A stretch of DNA of 59,821 nt from Chryseobacterium takakiae (GCF_900129385.1 NZ_FQVO01000019.1:1-59821); one strand, 5' to 3'. Counted from the stretch's first letter, positions 24,282 to 33,410 are shown. Notes: a model not told the origin generated them from the sequence alone. Made by a program: numbers and translations.

Positions 24282-24875
24282 CTATTTCACATCATCCCAG
24301 ATTCCGTAATCCACCACTTTCGTAGGAATCTGCTGAACATATTGTGTGAAAGGTTCACAAGGTAAAATAGCATCTTTTCCTTCTCTTGCCAATTCCTGAT
24401 ACAGCTTTGTGCCTTCCGTTTTCCATTTGATCATTTCATCGGAAACATCACGGATAATTTTTGCCGGACTTCCCACGATCAGTTTTCTCGGTTCACATAT
24501 AAAATTAGCAGGCACAAAAGCCAAAGCTCCGATAATGCATTCATCTCCAATAATGGCTTTATCCATCACAACAGCATTCATCCCAACGAGACAATTCTTT
24601 CCGATATGTCCGGAATGAATAATCGCACCGTGACCGATGTGTGCAGATTCTTCTAAAATGGTTTCAATCCCGGGAAAAACGTGAAGGGTACAATTTTCCT
24701 GAACATTAGCTCCGTCTTTGACAATAATTTTACCCCAGTCCCCACGGATCACTGCATTAGGACCGACGTAAACTTCTTCACCGATTTCCACATTTCCAAT
24801 GATTACCGCCTGTGGATGCACGTAAGCGGACGGTTTAATAATGGGACGAATTCCGTGATATGAGTAGATATTCAT
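24282..24875 (-). CDS. paaY: PaaY hexapeptide-repeat thioesterase
   Basis: The protein has 197 residues with a left-handed beta-helix of hexapeptide repeats (VIIGNVEIGEEVYVGPNAVI, GHGAIIHSGHIGKNCLVG) and the gamma-carbonic-anhydrase-type metal histidines (HVFP, HIGHGAIIHSGH). PaaY is a trimeric thioesterase that frees CoA from dead-end intermediates such as 2-hydroxycyclohepta-1,4,6-triene-1-formyl-CoA. The start IYSYHGIRPIIKPSAYVHP is the family N-terminus. It is upstream of the RAYT unit and downstream of paaJ in the operon. Confidence 0.9.
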   Translation of the reverse strand: MNIYSYHGIRPIIKPSAYVHPQAVIIGNVEIGEEVYVGPNAVIRGDWGKIIVKDGANVQENCTLHVFPGIETILEESAHIGHGAIIHSGHIGKNCLVGMNAVVMDKAIIGDECIIGALAFVPANFICEPRKLIVGSPAKIIRDVSDEMIKWKTEGTKLYQELAREGKDAILPCEPFTQYVQQIPTKVVDYGIWDDVK

Positions 24876-24896
24876 AAATTTTTTGTTAAAAAATTT

Positions 24897-25022
24897 AATG
24901 TAACAATGAATCAGTTTACCAATTTACAATTGAAATTAATTCTATAATTCAGTAATAACTAATTTCAAGAATATTACATTGTTAAACTGTTACATTGATA
25001 CATTGTTAATTGGTATATCATT
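24897..25022. repeat. Intergenic inverted repeat, family A copy 1 (paaJ-paaY)
   Basis: Left arm AATGTAACAATGAATCAGTT and right arm ATTACATTGTTAAACTGTTA can fold back on each other over about 125 bases. The units TTTAACAATGTA and TTACATTG recur in the gaps at 27062, 28297, 33778 and 34820. The central part lacks the conserved insert seen in three of those copies. Confidence 0.7.
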
Positions 25023-25037
25023 ACATTATTAAAAAAG

Positions 25038-26243
25038 TTATACTTTTTCAATCACCATCGCATATCCTTGTCCGACACCGATACAAAGGGTACACAATGC
25101 ATATTTTTTATTTTGTTTTTGAAGTTCCATTGCCGCAGAACCTACGATTCTAGCTCCGGAAACACCAAGTGGATGACCGATTGCTATTGCGCCTCCGTTT
25201 GGATTCACTCTTGAATCGTCATCTTGTAAGCCCAATGTTCTGGTTACTGCCAGAGCCTGCGCTGCAAATGCTTCATTCAGTTCGATGACATCCATATCTT
25301 CTAATGACAGACTGAGTCTTTTTAGTACTTTCTGAGTGGCTTCAACAGGTCCTATTCCCATAATTCTTGGTTCAACACCCGCCACTGCTGAACCTAAAAT
25401 TTTAGCGATTGGCTGAAGTCCGTATTTTTGTACGGCTTCTTCACTGGCTAAGATCAATGCTGCTGCACCGTCATTCATCCCGGAAGCATTTCCTGCGGTT
25501 ACTGTTCCTTCTTTTCTGAAAGCCGGACGTAGTTTTCCTAAGCCTTCCATGGATGAAGTCGGCTTGATGAATTCATCTTTATCGAAGATCTTCGGCTCGC
25601 CTTTTTTCTGTGGAATCTCAACTTTTACAATTTCTTCAGCAAGCCTACCGTTTTCCTGAGCTTTTGTTGCTTTTTGTTGTGACCAAAGGGCAAATTTATC
25701 CTGATCTTCACGGCTGATACTGTGAATATCCGCTAAATTCTCTGCGGTTTCGCCCATTCCGTCTACCCCGTACATTTCTTTCATTTTCGGGTTGATGAAT
25801 CTCCATCCGAAGGTGGTATCAAACATCTGGCTGTCTCTTCCGAAGGCTGTGCTTGGTTTTGACATTACATAAGGCGAACGTGTCATATGCTCTACTCCAC
25901 CTGCGATATAAATTTCACCTTCTCCAGCAGCGATCGAACGAAATGCATTGGCCACCGCAGACATTCCTGAAGCGCACAGCCTGTTTACCGTTTCACCTCC
26001 AATTTTATATGGAAGTCCTGCCAGTAAAAGTCCCATCCTGGCTACGTTTCTGTTATCTTCACCTGCCTGATTGGCACATCCGAAAATAACGTCCTCAATT
26101 TCTTCCACCGGAACTTCAGGATTTCTTGCTACGATTTCTTTAATAACAATAGCTGCCAAATCATCGGCTCTTACTTCTGAAAGACCTCCGCTCAATTTTG
26201 AAATGGGAGTTCTTATGTAATCTATGATGTATACGTTGTTCAT
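25038..26243 (-). CDS. paaJ: 3-oxoadipyl-CoA / 3-oxo-5,6-dehydrosuberyl-CoA thiolase
   Basis: The 401-residue thiolase has catalytic Cys90 (approximately) in NRLCASGMSAV, histidine in NEAFAAQALAV/GGAIAIGHPLG, and the second cysteine in CTLCIGVGQG near the C-terminus. In the pathway it splits 3-oxo-5,6-dehydrosuberyl-CoA and later 3-oxoadipyl-CoA to acetyl-CoA and succinyl-CoA. The N-terminus (NNVYIIDYIRTPISKLSGGL) resembles PaaJ/PcaF closely. It lies between paaI and paaY, each gap carrying an inverted repeat. Confidence 0.93.
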   Translation of the reverse strand: MNNVYIIDYIRTPISKLSGGLSEVRADDLAAIVIKEIVARNPEVPVEEIEDVIFGCANQAGEDNRNVARMGLLLAGLPYKIGGETVNRLCASGMSAVANAFRSIAAGEGEIYIAGGVEHMTRSPYVMSKPSTAFGRDSQMFDTTFGWRFINPKMKEMYGVDGMGETAENLADIHSISREDQDKFALWSQQKATKAQENGRLAEEIVKVEIPQKKGEPKIFDKDEFIKPTSSMEGLGKLRPAFRKEGTVTAGNASGMNDGAAALILASEEAVQKYGLQPIAKILGSAVAGVEPRIMGIGPVEATQKVLKRLSLSLEDMDVIELNEAFAAQALAVTRTLGLQDDDSRVNPNGGAIAIGHPLGVSGARIVGSAAMELQKQNKKYALCTLCIGVGQGYAMVIEKV

Positions 26244-26330
26244 GATTTAATTTGAAAATGTGTTAATTTGAAAATGAAAAAAAGCAGTAAAAATAATTTT
26301 AAAATTGCTTCATTCTCAAATTTCCAAATT
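26244..26330. repeat. Intergenic inverted repeat, family B copy 1 (paaI-paaJ)
   Basis: AATTTGAAAATG occurs twice on the left (near 26250 and 26266) and is answered on the right by CATTCTCAAATTT and CCAAATTTT. The whole 87-base gap is this imperfect hairpin. A sister copy lies at 29198-29288. Confidence 0.7.
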
Positions 26331-26744
26331 TTATAATTCTGTTACTTTTTTTCCAATTTTATATACTGTTCCGACAAATTTTGCAACCAATTCTTCGTGC
26401 TGATTGGTAATTTTAATGTCGTAAACAGCGGTTTTTCTGGTTTCGTTAACCAAAATGCTTTCTGCCCTGAAAATATCGCCCTCTTTTCCTGCTTTGGTAA
26501 AGTTGATAATGCAGTTCAGCGCTACGGCAGCATCTCCGGAGTTGTTGGATGAAAATGCCAATGCAGAATCTGCAAAAGCGAACGTAACACCTCCGTGAAC
26601 CGTTTTTAGCCCATTAATCATTTCCTTTTTAATAGGCATTTCTATTAAACAATAATTTTCTTTGACTTCGATCAGTTTGATATTCATCCATTGGGAAAAA
26701 TAATCCTGATCGAACATATATTCTGCAACCTGTCTCGGATTCAT
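26331..26744 (-). CDS. paaI: PaaI hotdog-fold acyl-CoA thioesterase
   Basis: The 137-residue hotdog thioesterase has the family motif HGGVTFAFADSALAFSSN (about 50-67, with the acidic catalytic Asp in FADSA). PaaI hydrolyses hydroxyphenylacetyl-CoA and related stalled intermediates to recover CoA. The N-terminus (PRQVAEYMFDQDYFSQWMNI) and length match PaaI. Its ATG is one base from the stop codon of the upstream unknown gene, so they are cotranslated. Confidence 0.92.
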   Translation of the reverse strand: MNPRQVAEYMFDQDYFSQWMNIKLIEVKENYCLIEMPIKKEMINGLKTVHGGVTFAFADSALAFSSNNSGDAAVALNCIINFTKAGKEGDIFRAESILVNETRKTAVYDIKITNQHEELVAKFVGTVYKIGKKVTEL

Positions 26745-26745
26745 C

Positions 26746-27060
26746 TTAATTTGTATTTGTTATTTCTTCATATAATTCATCAACCAATTTGTCATAAATA
26801 CTCATAGTTCTACCTAAAATGATCTGTTCATAAGTAAGACTTTCCGATTTTGATGGATTTTCTGTTTGAAAAGATTCATTTAAATCAATTCCAAACTCAT
26901 TGGATAACCTTTTAATTATTTCACGGTATTTTTCATTGAATTTTCCTAATAATTCAAGTTTTTCCTGGTAATCATTTATCGAAGAAAGCTCTTGAACAAT
27001 ATATTGTTTTTCAATGTTCAGTCTTGTTTCCAATTCGGCTCTGAATCCATCTATATTCAT
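26746..27060 (-). CDS. Small alpha-helical protein of unknown function in the paa operon
   Basis: The protein has 104 residues, almost entirely helical and highly charged, with a coiled-coil-like stretch (ELSSINDYQEKLELLGKFNE) and a second helix near the end (TMSIYDKLVDELYEEIT). It has no signal peptide, Cys or known motif. It is in line with paaI (one-base gap), downstream of paaH. It is not one of the canonical paa genes. It might be a recent insertion or a flavobacterial accessory factor; neither can be decided from sequence. Confidence 0.7.
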   Translation of the reverse strand: MNIDGFRAELETRLNIEKQYIVQELSSINDYQEKLELLGKFNEKYREIIKRLSNEFGIDLNESFQTENPSKSESLTYEQIILGRTMSIYDKLVDELYEEITNTN

Positions 27061-27061
27061 A

Positions 27062-27158
27062 GTTTAAAGTAAAAATTTAACAATGTAACAGTTTAGTTTA
27101 TCAATTGAGATGCTTTAACAAGCTCAGCATAACAGTACGGCTGGTACATTGATACACT
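27062..27158. repeat. Intergenic inverted repeat, family A copy 2 (paaH-unknown gene)
   Basis: Left arm AATTTAACAATGTAACAGTT and right arm GGTACATTGATACACTTTAT enclose the insert GAGATGCTTTAACAAGCTCA followed by GCATAACAGT. The insert is nearly identical to that at 34861-34890 in the paaE-paaA gap. The repeat fills the whole gap. Confidence 0.75.
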
Positions 27159-28292
27159 TTATAATTTACGAAGTAACGGACTTTGTCTGTATCTATCCTC
27201 CTGATACTCATCATAAAGATTTTCAAGGACTTCACTTACCAGATCGTATCCAATTTCTTTTCCCCATTGCAAAAGACCTTTTGGATAATTTACACCTTTC
27301 TGCATGGCTAATTCAAGATCTTCATCAGTGGCAATTCCCAATCTTTTTGCTTCAACAGCTTCATTGATAAGCATGGAAAGAATTCTGTGAAAAATATCAT
27401 CGTACAATACTTCATCCTTTTGAGGAACAGGATTTTGTGCACCCTCAGCATAATCATAGAAACCTTTTCCGGTTTTTCTGCCATGAAGTTTGGCTTCAGA
27501 CATTCTTTGCTGGAGAAGAGATGGCTTGTATTTAGGATCGTAAAAATATTCTTTGTACACAGTTTTTGTGACGGAAAAATTAACGTCAACACCAATAAGA
27601 TCCATTAATTCAAAAGGTCCCATTTTAAAGTTTCCTAATGTTTTCATGGCATCATCCACCTGCTCTACCGTTGCGATATTCTCTTCCACTATTCGTAATG
27701 CTTCTCCATAATAAGGGCGTGCAATTCTGTTTACGATGAACCCAGGAATATCTTTGGTAATGACAGGTGTTTTGCCCCATTCTTTCATTAAGTTATAGAT
27801 TTTCCCGGGTAAAGATGTATCCGTAAGAAGAGATGGAATGACCTCTACCAAAGGCATCAAAGGAGCCGGGTTAAAGAAGTGGATTCCAATAAAACGCTCC
27901 GGCTTTTGTAATTCGGCACCGAGAGAGGTGATGGAAATGGATGATGTATTGGAACCGATCACACAGTTTTCTGAAACGTGTTGCTCCAATTCTGTGAAAA
28001 CTTTGGTTTTGATTTCTTTGTTTTCGATGATGGCTTCAATGATCAATTCGCAATCTTTGAAGTCTTTCAGTTCAGTAGCGATGGAAATATTGTTTAAGAT
28101 CTCAGTCATTTTCTCTGCTGAAATCTTTTGTTTGCCAACCAGCTTGGTCAATGTTTTTTCCAATCCTACGGTTGCCGTTTCTACTTGTTTGGCGTTGGCG
28201 TCGTAAATCCAGACTTTGCATCCGTTCGTTGCGGCTACCTGTGCAATGCCGATTCCCATTGTTCCGGCACCGATAATTCCTACATTTTTCAT
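27159..28292 (-). CDS. paaH: 3-hydroxyadipyl-CoA dehydrogenase
   Basis: The protein has 377 residues. The N-terminal Rossmann domain begins KNVGIIGAGTMGIGIAQVAA (GxGxxG NAD site), followed by a catalytic-site HFFNPAPLMPLVEVI block and the C-terminal 3HCDH domain (PGFIVNRIARPYYGEALRI). A second partial 3HCDH repeat (about 305-377) makes it longer than plain Hbd (about 285 residues) and shorter than E. coli PaaH (475). It oxidises 3-hydroxyadipyl-CoA with NAD+. The protein is soluble and cytoplasmic. Confidence 0.92.
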   Translation of the reverse strand: MKNVGIIGAGTMGIGIAQVAATNGCKVWIYDANAKQVETATVGLEKTLTKLVGKQKISAEKMTEILNNISIATELKDFKDCELIIEAIIENKEIKTKVFTELEQHVSENCVIGSNTSSISITSLGAELQKPERFIGIHFFNPAPLMPLVEVIPSLLTDTSLPGKIYNLMKEWGKTPVITKDIPGFIVNRIARPYYGEALRIVEENIATVEQVDDAMKTLGNFKMGPFELMDLIGVDVNFSVTKTVYKEYFYDPKYKPSLLQQRMSEAKLHGRKTGKGFYDYAEGAQNPVPQKDEVLYDDIFHRILSMLINEAVEAKRLGIATDEDLELAMQKGVNYPKGLLQWGKEIGYDLVSEVLENLYDEYQEDRYRQSPLLRKL

Positions 28293-28296
28293 AATT

Positions 28297-28384
28297 AATA
28301 ATGTAACAATTTAACAATGTAGCAGTTTACCAATGTAAAAACTTTTGGTTATTGTTACATTGTTATATTACTACATTGTTACAT
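28297..28384. repeat. Intergenic inverted repeat, family A copy 3 (paaG-paaH)
   Basis: Left arm AATGTAACAATTTAACAATG pairs with right arm ACATTGTTATATTACTACAT in an imperfect stem of about 35 bp. No insert is present, so this copy shows the simplest form of family A. The gap of 97 bases is fully occupied. Confidence 0.78.
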
Positions 28385-28389
28385 CATTT

Positions 28390-29190
28390 CTATTTCCCTT
28401 TATATTCAGGTTTTCTTTTCTGTAAAAAGGCAGTTACTCCTTCTTTAAAATCTTCTGTTTCTGCGGCTTTCTGTTGGAGATCGCCTTCTAGTTCCAACTG
28501 CTGCTTCAGCGTATTGTCGTAAGAATGTGCGAATGCCTTTTTGGTTAATTTTAAACCAACTGTCGGCATATTGGATACTCTTTCTAAAATTTCCAGTGAT
28601 TTTGAAACAAATTCTTCCTCAGTGAAAACTTCAGCAACCAAACCGTATGATTTTGATTCTTCAGCCGATAATTTTTTTCCGGTAAATGCTAAATAATTGG
28701 CTAATTGTCTTCCCAATAATTTTGGTAAAAAGTAGGTTCCGCCTGTATCAGGAATCAAACCGATATTGGAAAATGCCTGTGCAAAATAGGCTTTTTCATT
28801 TGCCAGAACAAAATCGCAAATCAGTGCCAGCATCGCTCCTGCTCCAACTGCAGGACCATTTACCAAAGCTACAACCGGTTTTTTGCAGTGTGTAATTTCC
28901 ATCACCAAAGGATTGTAATAATCTGTTACAATTTTTCTGATGATATCATTATCATGATGATCGTTTCCTTGTACAAAGGCGTCATCTAAATTCTGGCCCG
29001 AACAAAAAGCTCTTCCTCTTCCTGAAATAGCAACACATCTTACCGCAGGATCGTTGCTGCATTCATTTATAAAATCTTTCAAATCTGATAAAGATGGCTT
29101 TGTAAGCGCGTTCATGGTGTCAGGTTGATTCAGGTAAGCAATTTTTAACTTTCCTTCAAAATGGGTCTCAATATTGAGTTGCGTATACAT
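28390..29190 (-). CDS. paaG: PaaG: 1,2-epoxyphenylacetyl-CoA isomerase
   Basis: The 266-residue crotonase has the start NIETHFEGKLKIAYLNQP and the PaaG-type oxyanion loop AFCSGQNLDDAF (about 61-72). GPAVGAGAMLALICDFVL (about 104-121) forms the second loop and IGLIPDTGGTYFLP (about 132-145) holds the catalytic Asp. PaaG converts ring-1,2-epoxyphenylacetyl-CoA to oxepin-CoA. The QNLDD motif separates it from plain hydratases. It lies between paaD and paaH and is the only crotonase gene in the cluster. Confidence 0.92.
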   Translation of the reverse strand: MYTQLNIETHFEGKLKIAYLNQPDTMNALTKPSLSDLKDFINECSNDPAVRCVAISGRGRAFCSGQNLDDAFVQGNDHHDNDIIRKIVTDYYNPLVMEITHCKKPVVALVNGPAVGAGAMLALICDFVLANEKAYFAQAFSNIGLIPDTGGTYFLPKLLGRQLANYLAFTGKKLSAEESKSYGLVAEVFTEEEFVSKSLEILERVSNMPTVGLKLTKKAFAHSYDNTLKQQLELEGDLQQKAAETEDFKEGVTAFLQKRKPEYKGK

Positions 29191-29197
29191 AGTATTA

Positions 29198-29288
29198 ATT
29201 TTTTAATTTGAAAATTATATAATTTGAAGATGTTTTTAAGCAATTTTTGTTAATTAACTCATTCTCAAATTTACACATTTTCAAATTG
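29198..29288. repeat. Intergenic inverted repeat, family B copy 2 (paaD-paaG)
   Basis: TAATTTGAAAATT and AATTTGAAGATG on the left pair with CATTCTCAAATTT and CATTTTCAAATTG on the right. The units are the same as in copy 1 at 26244. The gap of 99 bases between paaD and paaG is almost fully occupied. Confidence 0.7.
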
Positions 29289-29289
29289 A

Positions 29290-29757
29290 TTAATGGCATT
29301 TAAAATAATCAAAAGGTTCCAGACAGTCTAAACACTGATACGAAGCCTTACACAAAGTAGAACCGAATCTGCTGATCTGTTTTGAATTCATCGAACCACA
29401 CCGAGGGCATTTTTTCGGTTTTCCGATGTGGTGTTCGTCTGCTCCTTTTTCGGGGGGAGTGATTCCGTAAGCACGGAGTTTTTCTCTTGCTTCATCCGTG
29501 AGCCAGTCTGTTGTCCATATCGGAAACATTTTGGTCACTACCTTTGCTTCCCAACCGTTTTCTTTCATGATCTTGATGATGTCCTCCTCTATCGTAAACA
29601 TAGCGGGACAGGCAGAATAAGTAGGCGTAATGGTTACTTCACAGGAGTTTTCTCCAATAACTTTCGCTTCTCTTACAATGCCTAATTCCACGATATTGAT
29701 GACCGGAATTTCCGGATCGGGGACGTGAGATAATATTTTTAGAATATTTCCTTCCAC
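29290..29757 (-). CDS. paaD: PaaD: phenylacetyl-CoA epoxidase maturation protein
   Basis: The protein has 155 residues. An N-terminal DUF59/MIP18-like domain (VPDPEIPVINIVELGIVR, with the conserved Cys in TYSACPAMFTIEED) is followed by a C-terminal zinc ribbon (CPRCGSMNSK, then CKASYQCLDC and a final KCH). PaaD is needed for the assembly or repair of iron centres in the PaaABCE oxygenase. It ends the paaABC(D) group on the far side of an inserted T9SS protein gene. Confidence 0.95.
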   Translation of the reverse strand: MEGNILKILSHVPDPEIPVINIVELGIVREAKVIGENSCEVTITPTYSACPAMFTIEEDIIKIMKENGWEAKVVTKMFPIWTTDWLTDEAREKLRAYGITPPEKGADEHHIGKPKKCPRCGSMNSKQISRFGSTLCKASYQCLDCLEPFDYFKCH

Positions 29758-29778
29758 TTAATTATTAATTATTGTGGT

Positions 29779-32610
29779 TCAATTAATTATTTTATTAACT
29801 GAATTTTTATTATTTACATCAGTTATTTTCACAATGTAGCTTCCATTATTCGGAATGTTAAATCTGAATTTCTCAGAAAGTATATTGTCAAATTCTTTTA
29901 CCATTTTTCCGGAAAAATCAAATAACTGAATATTTTTGATTTTTGATTTTGATGAAACCTCGAAAAAATCTTCATTTTTATAAATTTTAGTTTCATCGCT
30001 ATTTTTAGTATGTTCTTTTATTAAAAGTTTATTCGAAAATAATCTTGTTGTTAAGTTACCTGCTTGTGTATTTAAATAACCATTACATAGATTATTCCAC
30101 CAGTCGCTAAGCTCATTCAATTCAAAACCTGAGGAAAAGTTTTTAAATGTCTGTAACTTTGAATCTATATTTGGCATATTATACATCGCAAATATTTCTG
30201 ATTTCCCATCTCCATTAGAATCAAAAGCGGCCAATTTTCCTTTTATTTTATTTGAATCAAAATTTACAGAACTCCAATATGCATTTGGCCCTTGATAGCT
30301 AAAATTCCCCGATGCTGTTCCTTTGAATAAATGCATCCTTGTTTCATTATTACCAAAATCATAAAATGTGATAATATCATTAAATCCATCATTATCAAAA
30401 TTTCCAGAGACTATTCTATTATTAAATTGGCTAAAAGGATATCCTGTTGACCGCCATCGTTCTTGAAATTGAAAATTTGTACCTGAACCTACAAATACGT
30501 CTATACTGACTTCATTGCTACTAGGATGATCATAAAATGTAGCGATATCATCATTTTTACCATCATTATCAAAATCTCCAGAAATAACTTTACTAATTAT
30601 TCTATTAGAAGGGTAATTTATATTTTTCCAAAAGCCGTCTGCGCCCAGGTATTCAAAGCTTGTACCTGTTCCACGAAATACATGTATTCTTGTCTCATTA
30701 TTCCCATAATCATAAAAAGCTGCAATGTCATCTATTTTCCCATCATTATCAAAATCTCCTGAAATGACTCTATCGCCTAGCAATTTCGCATCATATCCTG
30801 AAGCCGACCAAAAACCACCGGCGCCCAAATATTCAAAGCCAGAGCCCGTGCCTCGAAATACGTGAATTTTGGTTACATTATTTCCATAATCAAAAACAGC
30901 AGCTATATCATCATACTTGCCATCATTATCAAAATCGCCTGCTACAACTCTATCAGAAAATAAATCTAATGGATATCCGGTAGATTCCCATGTTTTTTTC
31001 ACAGAAGATATTATATTAGTATTTGCAACATTAGCTACGTACAAAAAAGTTTTGTCTCCATTCGTTTCAAAATAGGCAATATCATTTTTAATTCCATCAT
31101 TATTAACATCTAATGACACTACATTGGATGTTCTGTTTGAATCAAAGAAATTTGTATTGTCAACAACAAAAACTTTGGTATTATTATCTATTGCTTTTGT
31201 ATAGTCTAAATAATATGCTAAGGAAGACATTTGTTGTACTGCACGTCTTTCTTTAGCTCTCTGATTTTCACCAAAAGGGTCTTGATTAGGAGAAACCCCG
31301 ACATTACTAGCCGGATCTATTCTAGTTTGTGCATGTACACTTACAATATTTAAAAGTTTACGTAAAGTTGCAATCTCCGCCTGGTTAAAATTATTTGTAT
31401 TGAAGTTTGCATAATATGCTAAAATTGCTAAAGTTTCTACAATATCATCTTCATAAATAAAAGAGAAAGATAAATTGTCTAATTTTTCACAATCCCTATT
31501 ACTGTAATAAGTACTTACTGTTCCAAAAAAGCTTCCCGGCAGATAAGGATCTTCATAATTTACTCTATATTTTATAAGATGATTTGTGGCTTTTTTAATA
31601 GCATCTAATAATTCCTGCCTAAAAAGAATATTTGATTTTGGAATACAGTCAAAAGATTCTGTTAAACCTCTTAAAATAATAACATGATAATTAATTCTCG
31701 CTTCATGATATACTGGCTCGTTCATAAAAATTTCATCACCATGAGGCCATGTTCCGTTGCATATACCTGTTGCGTTTGATTGCCTCCCTATAAGCCATTC
31801 GCCCAAGTCTATAATCTTACTCAAATATCTACAGTCTTGTGTAATTTTATAAGCTTTTGAAAGACCCCATAAGCCAAAAGCCACATAATTATCAGAATTA
31901 TATCCTGTTAAATCCACAGCATATAAGTTATTTGCAGCCTTAACTATTGATTCATAAAGATTATTAGGCAGCTGAATATTATTCTTTTTTAAATACAAAT
32001 ACCCTTCACAAAGCCCCGCCAATGCACTGCTTGTCTCGTAAACATGTACCTTATTTTGAGATAAGTTACCTGGAATGTCATTTTGCTCAAAGATATCCTG
32101 TCCTTCTCTTCCTAACCAATAAATATATCCTCCATCTGTTAAGTTGTTTCCTGGGGAATTCACTTGTTGCGAAATTAAATATTCCAACCCTTTGATAATT
32201 TCAGGAGAATTAGCAGAATTTGAGTAGTAATTATCAAAATGAATCATTGCCCTAATCTGTTTGCTGGTATGCCTAGGTTGGGGATGACAACTCCAACGAC
32301 CCGTATTTGCAACATCTGGATTAGCATTATAAAATGCACCATAATTTCCTTCATTTCCCGTAAAATACCCTCTAAACCAAGAACCTTCTTGCCATTTTTC
32401 CGTATTACTAAATATCGGTTGATAATTATTTGCAGCAAATATCCCCGTCAATTTCGATTGACCCATAAATGTCTTATTAAGTGTAATGACATTTTGTATT
32501 GCCGCATTATCCGCAACAATATTTTGGTTATAGGGTGTTTGTGTTATCGGTTGAATTTGTGCACTAAGTAATACTGGAAAATTCAGTATTAGATAATAAA
32601 AGAATTTCAT
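29779..32610 (-). CDS. Large T9SS-secreted protein inserted between paaC and paaD
   Basis: The protein has 943 residues with a signal peptide ending LLSAQ. An N-terminal helical domain (about 30-480) has the look of an alpha/alpha toroid carbohydrate enzyme (IYWLGREGQDIF, HVYETSSALAGLCEGYLYLK, ARINYHVIILRGLTESF). Five or six VCBS/FG-GAP-like repeats follow (about 490-800, core GDFDNDGKxDDIA), then a T9SS sorting domain (IQLFDFSGKMVKEFDN to the end). Substrate and catalytic residues cannot be named. The gene is 21 bases from paaD and 50 from paaC, in the same direction. By eye it is more A+T-rich than its neighbours, suggesting acquisition. Confidence 0.8.
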   Translation of the reverse strand: MKFFYYLILNFPVLLSAQIQPITQTPYNQNIVADNAAIQNVITLNKTFMGQSKLTGIFAANNYQPIFSNTEKWQEGSWFRGYFTGNEGNYGAFYNANPDVANTGRWSCHPQPRHTSKQIRAMIHFDNYYSNSANSPEIIKGLEYLISQQVNSPGNNLTDGGYIYWLGREGQDIFEQNDIPGNLSQNKVHVYETSSALAGLCEGYLYLKKNNIQLPNNLYESIVKAANNLYAVDLTGYNSDNYVAFGLWGLSKAYKITQDCRYLSKIIDLGEWLIGRQSNATGICNGTWPHGDEIFMNEPVYHEARINYHVIILRGLTESFDCIPKSNILFRQELLDAIKKATNHLIKYRVNYEDPYLPGSFFGTVSTYYSNRDCEKLDNLSFSFIYEDDIVETLAILAYYANFNTNNFNQAEIATLRKLLNIVSVHAQTRIDPASNVGVSPNQDPFGENQRAKERRAVQQMSSLAYYLDYTKAIDNNTKVFVVDNTNFFDSNRTSNVVSLDVNNDGIKNDIAYFETNGDKTFLYVANVANTNIISSVKKTWESTGYPLDLFSDRVVAGDFDNDGKYDDIAAVFDYGNNVTKIHVFRGTGSGFEYLGAGGFWSASGYDAKLLGDRVISGDFDNDGKIDDIAAFYDYGNNETRIHVFRGTGTSFEYLGADGFWKNINYPSNRIISKVISGDFDNDGKNDDIATFYDHPSSNEVSIDVFVGSGTNFQFQERWRSTGYPFSQFNNRIVSGNFDNDGFNDIITFYDFGNNETRMHLFKGTASGNFSYQGPNAYWSSVNFDSNKIKGKLAAFDSNGDGKSEIFAMYNMPNIDSKLQTFKNFSSGFELNELSDWWNNLCNGYLNTQAGNLTTRLFSNKLLIKEHTKNSDETKIYKNEDFFEVSSKSKIKNIQLFDFSGKMVKEFDNILSEKFRFNIPNNGSYIVKITDVNNKNSVNKIIN

Positions 32611-32660
32611 GTTAGATGTGTATTAAAAGTTTTATTTAGTAGTAATGCTAATTTATTAAC

Positions 32661-33410
32661 CTACCATGTACAACCCGGATACGCTCTCTGCATATACTGC
32701 AATTCACAAAGAATATATCCAAAATATTCCGTGTGATAACCCGTTCTTGATTTTGGCTGCATAAAAGGATCCGTAGGATACTCCAAACCAAACTCTTCAA
32801 AATCTTTTTTTGTAATCACTAAGAATTCTTCGTAAAGGACCTCAGCATTCGGAGCAATATTTAAAGCCACCAAATCATCTTCACCTTCTGTTTTTGCGAA
32901 TAAGCCTTTTGTATATTCCCAGATATTTTCGATGGCTTTTACCAGACGTGCTCTGCTTTCCTCAGTTCCCTGAGCGAAAATTTTCATCCATGAAGCCGCA
33001 TGGGTATAATGGTATTTTACTTCTTTCAAAGATTTTTGGGCAATTGCCGAAAGTTCTTCATTGGCAGAGTTTGACAATGCTTCATACATTAATTTCTGAT
33101 ACACTGCGAAAACATATACTTTTAAGATTGTCTGCGCATAATCTTCGTTCGGAAGTTCTGTCCAGTGGGCGTTTACATATTCGTGTTCATATCTTAAAAA
33201 TGCCAGATCATCTTCACTTTTCCCGTTGTCGATCACTCTTGAAGCGTACACATAAAAGTTATTGGCTTGTCCAAGTTCATCCAATGCGATGTTCGTTAAT
33301 GCAATATCTTCCTCTAAATAAGGGCCTTCACCGCACCATGCAGACAAGCGCTGCCCCATAATGAAGCTATCGTCTGCGAGTTTTAATAAATAATTGTATA
33401 ATGGGTTCAT
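32661..33410 (-). CDS. paaC: PaaC: phenylacetyl-CoA epoxidase structural subunit
   Basis: The 249-residue ferritin-like protein begins NPLYNYLLKLADDSFIMGQR. It has EDIALTNIALDELGQANNFY and EVKYHYTHAASWMKIFAQGT, conserved in PaaC. PaaC forms a heterodimer with PaaA and supports it structurally. The longer open frame would start at 33455, but the extra 15 residues are translated from an intergenic repeat (PKARRQKPKAK). The ATG at 33410 gives the family N-terminus and is preferred. Confidence 0.95.
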   Translation of the reverse strand: MNPLYNYLLKLADDSFIMGQRLSAWCGEGPYLEEDIALTNIALDELGQANNFYVYASRVIDNGKSEDDLAFLRYEHEYVNAHWTELPNEDYAQTILKVYVFAVYQKLMYEALSNSANEELSAIAQKSLKEVKYHYTHAASWMKIFAQGTEESRARLVKAIENIWEYTKGLFAKTEGEDDLVALNIAPNAEVLYEEFLVITKKDFEEFGLEYPTDPFMQPKSRTGYHTEYFGYILCELQYMQRAYPGCTW

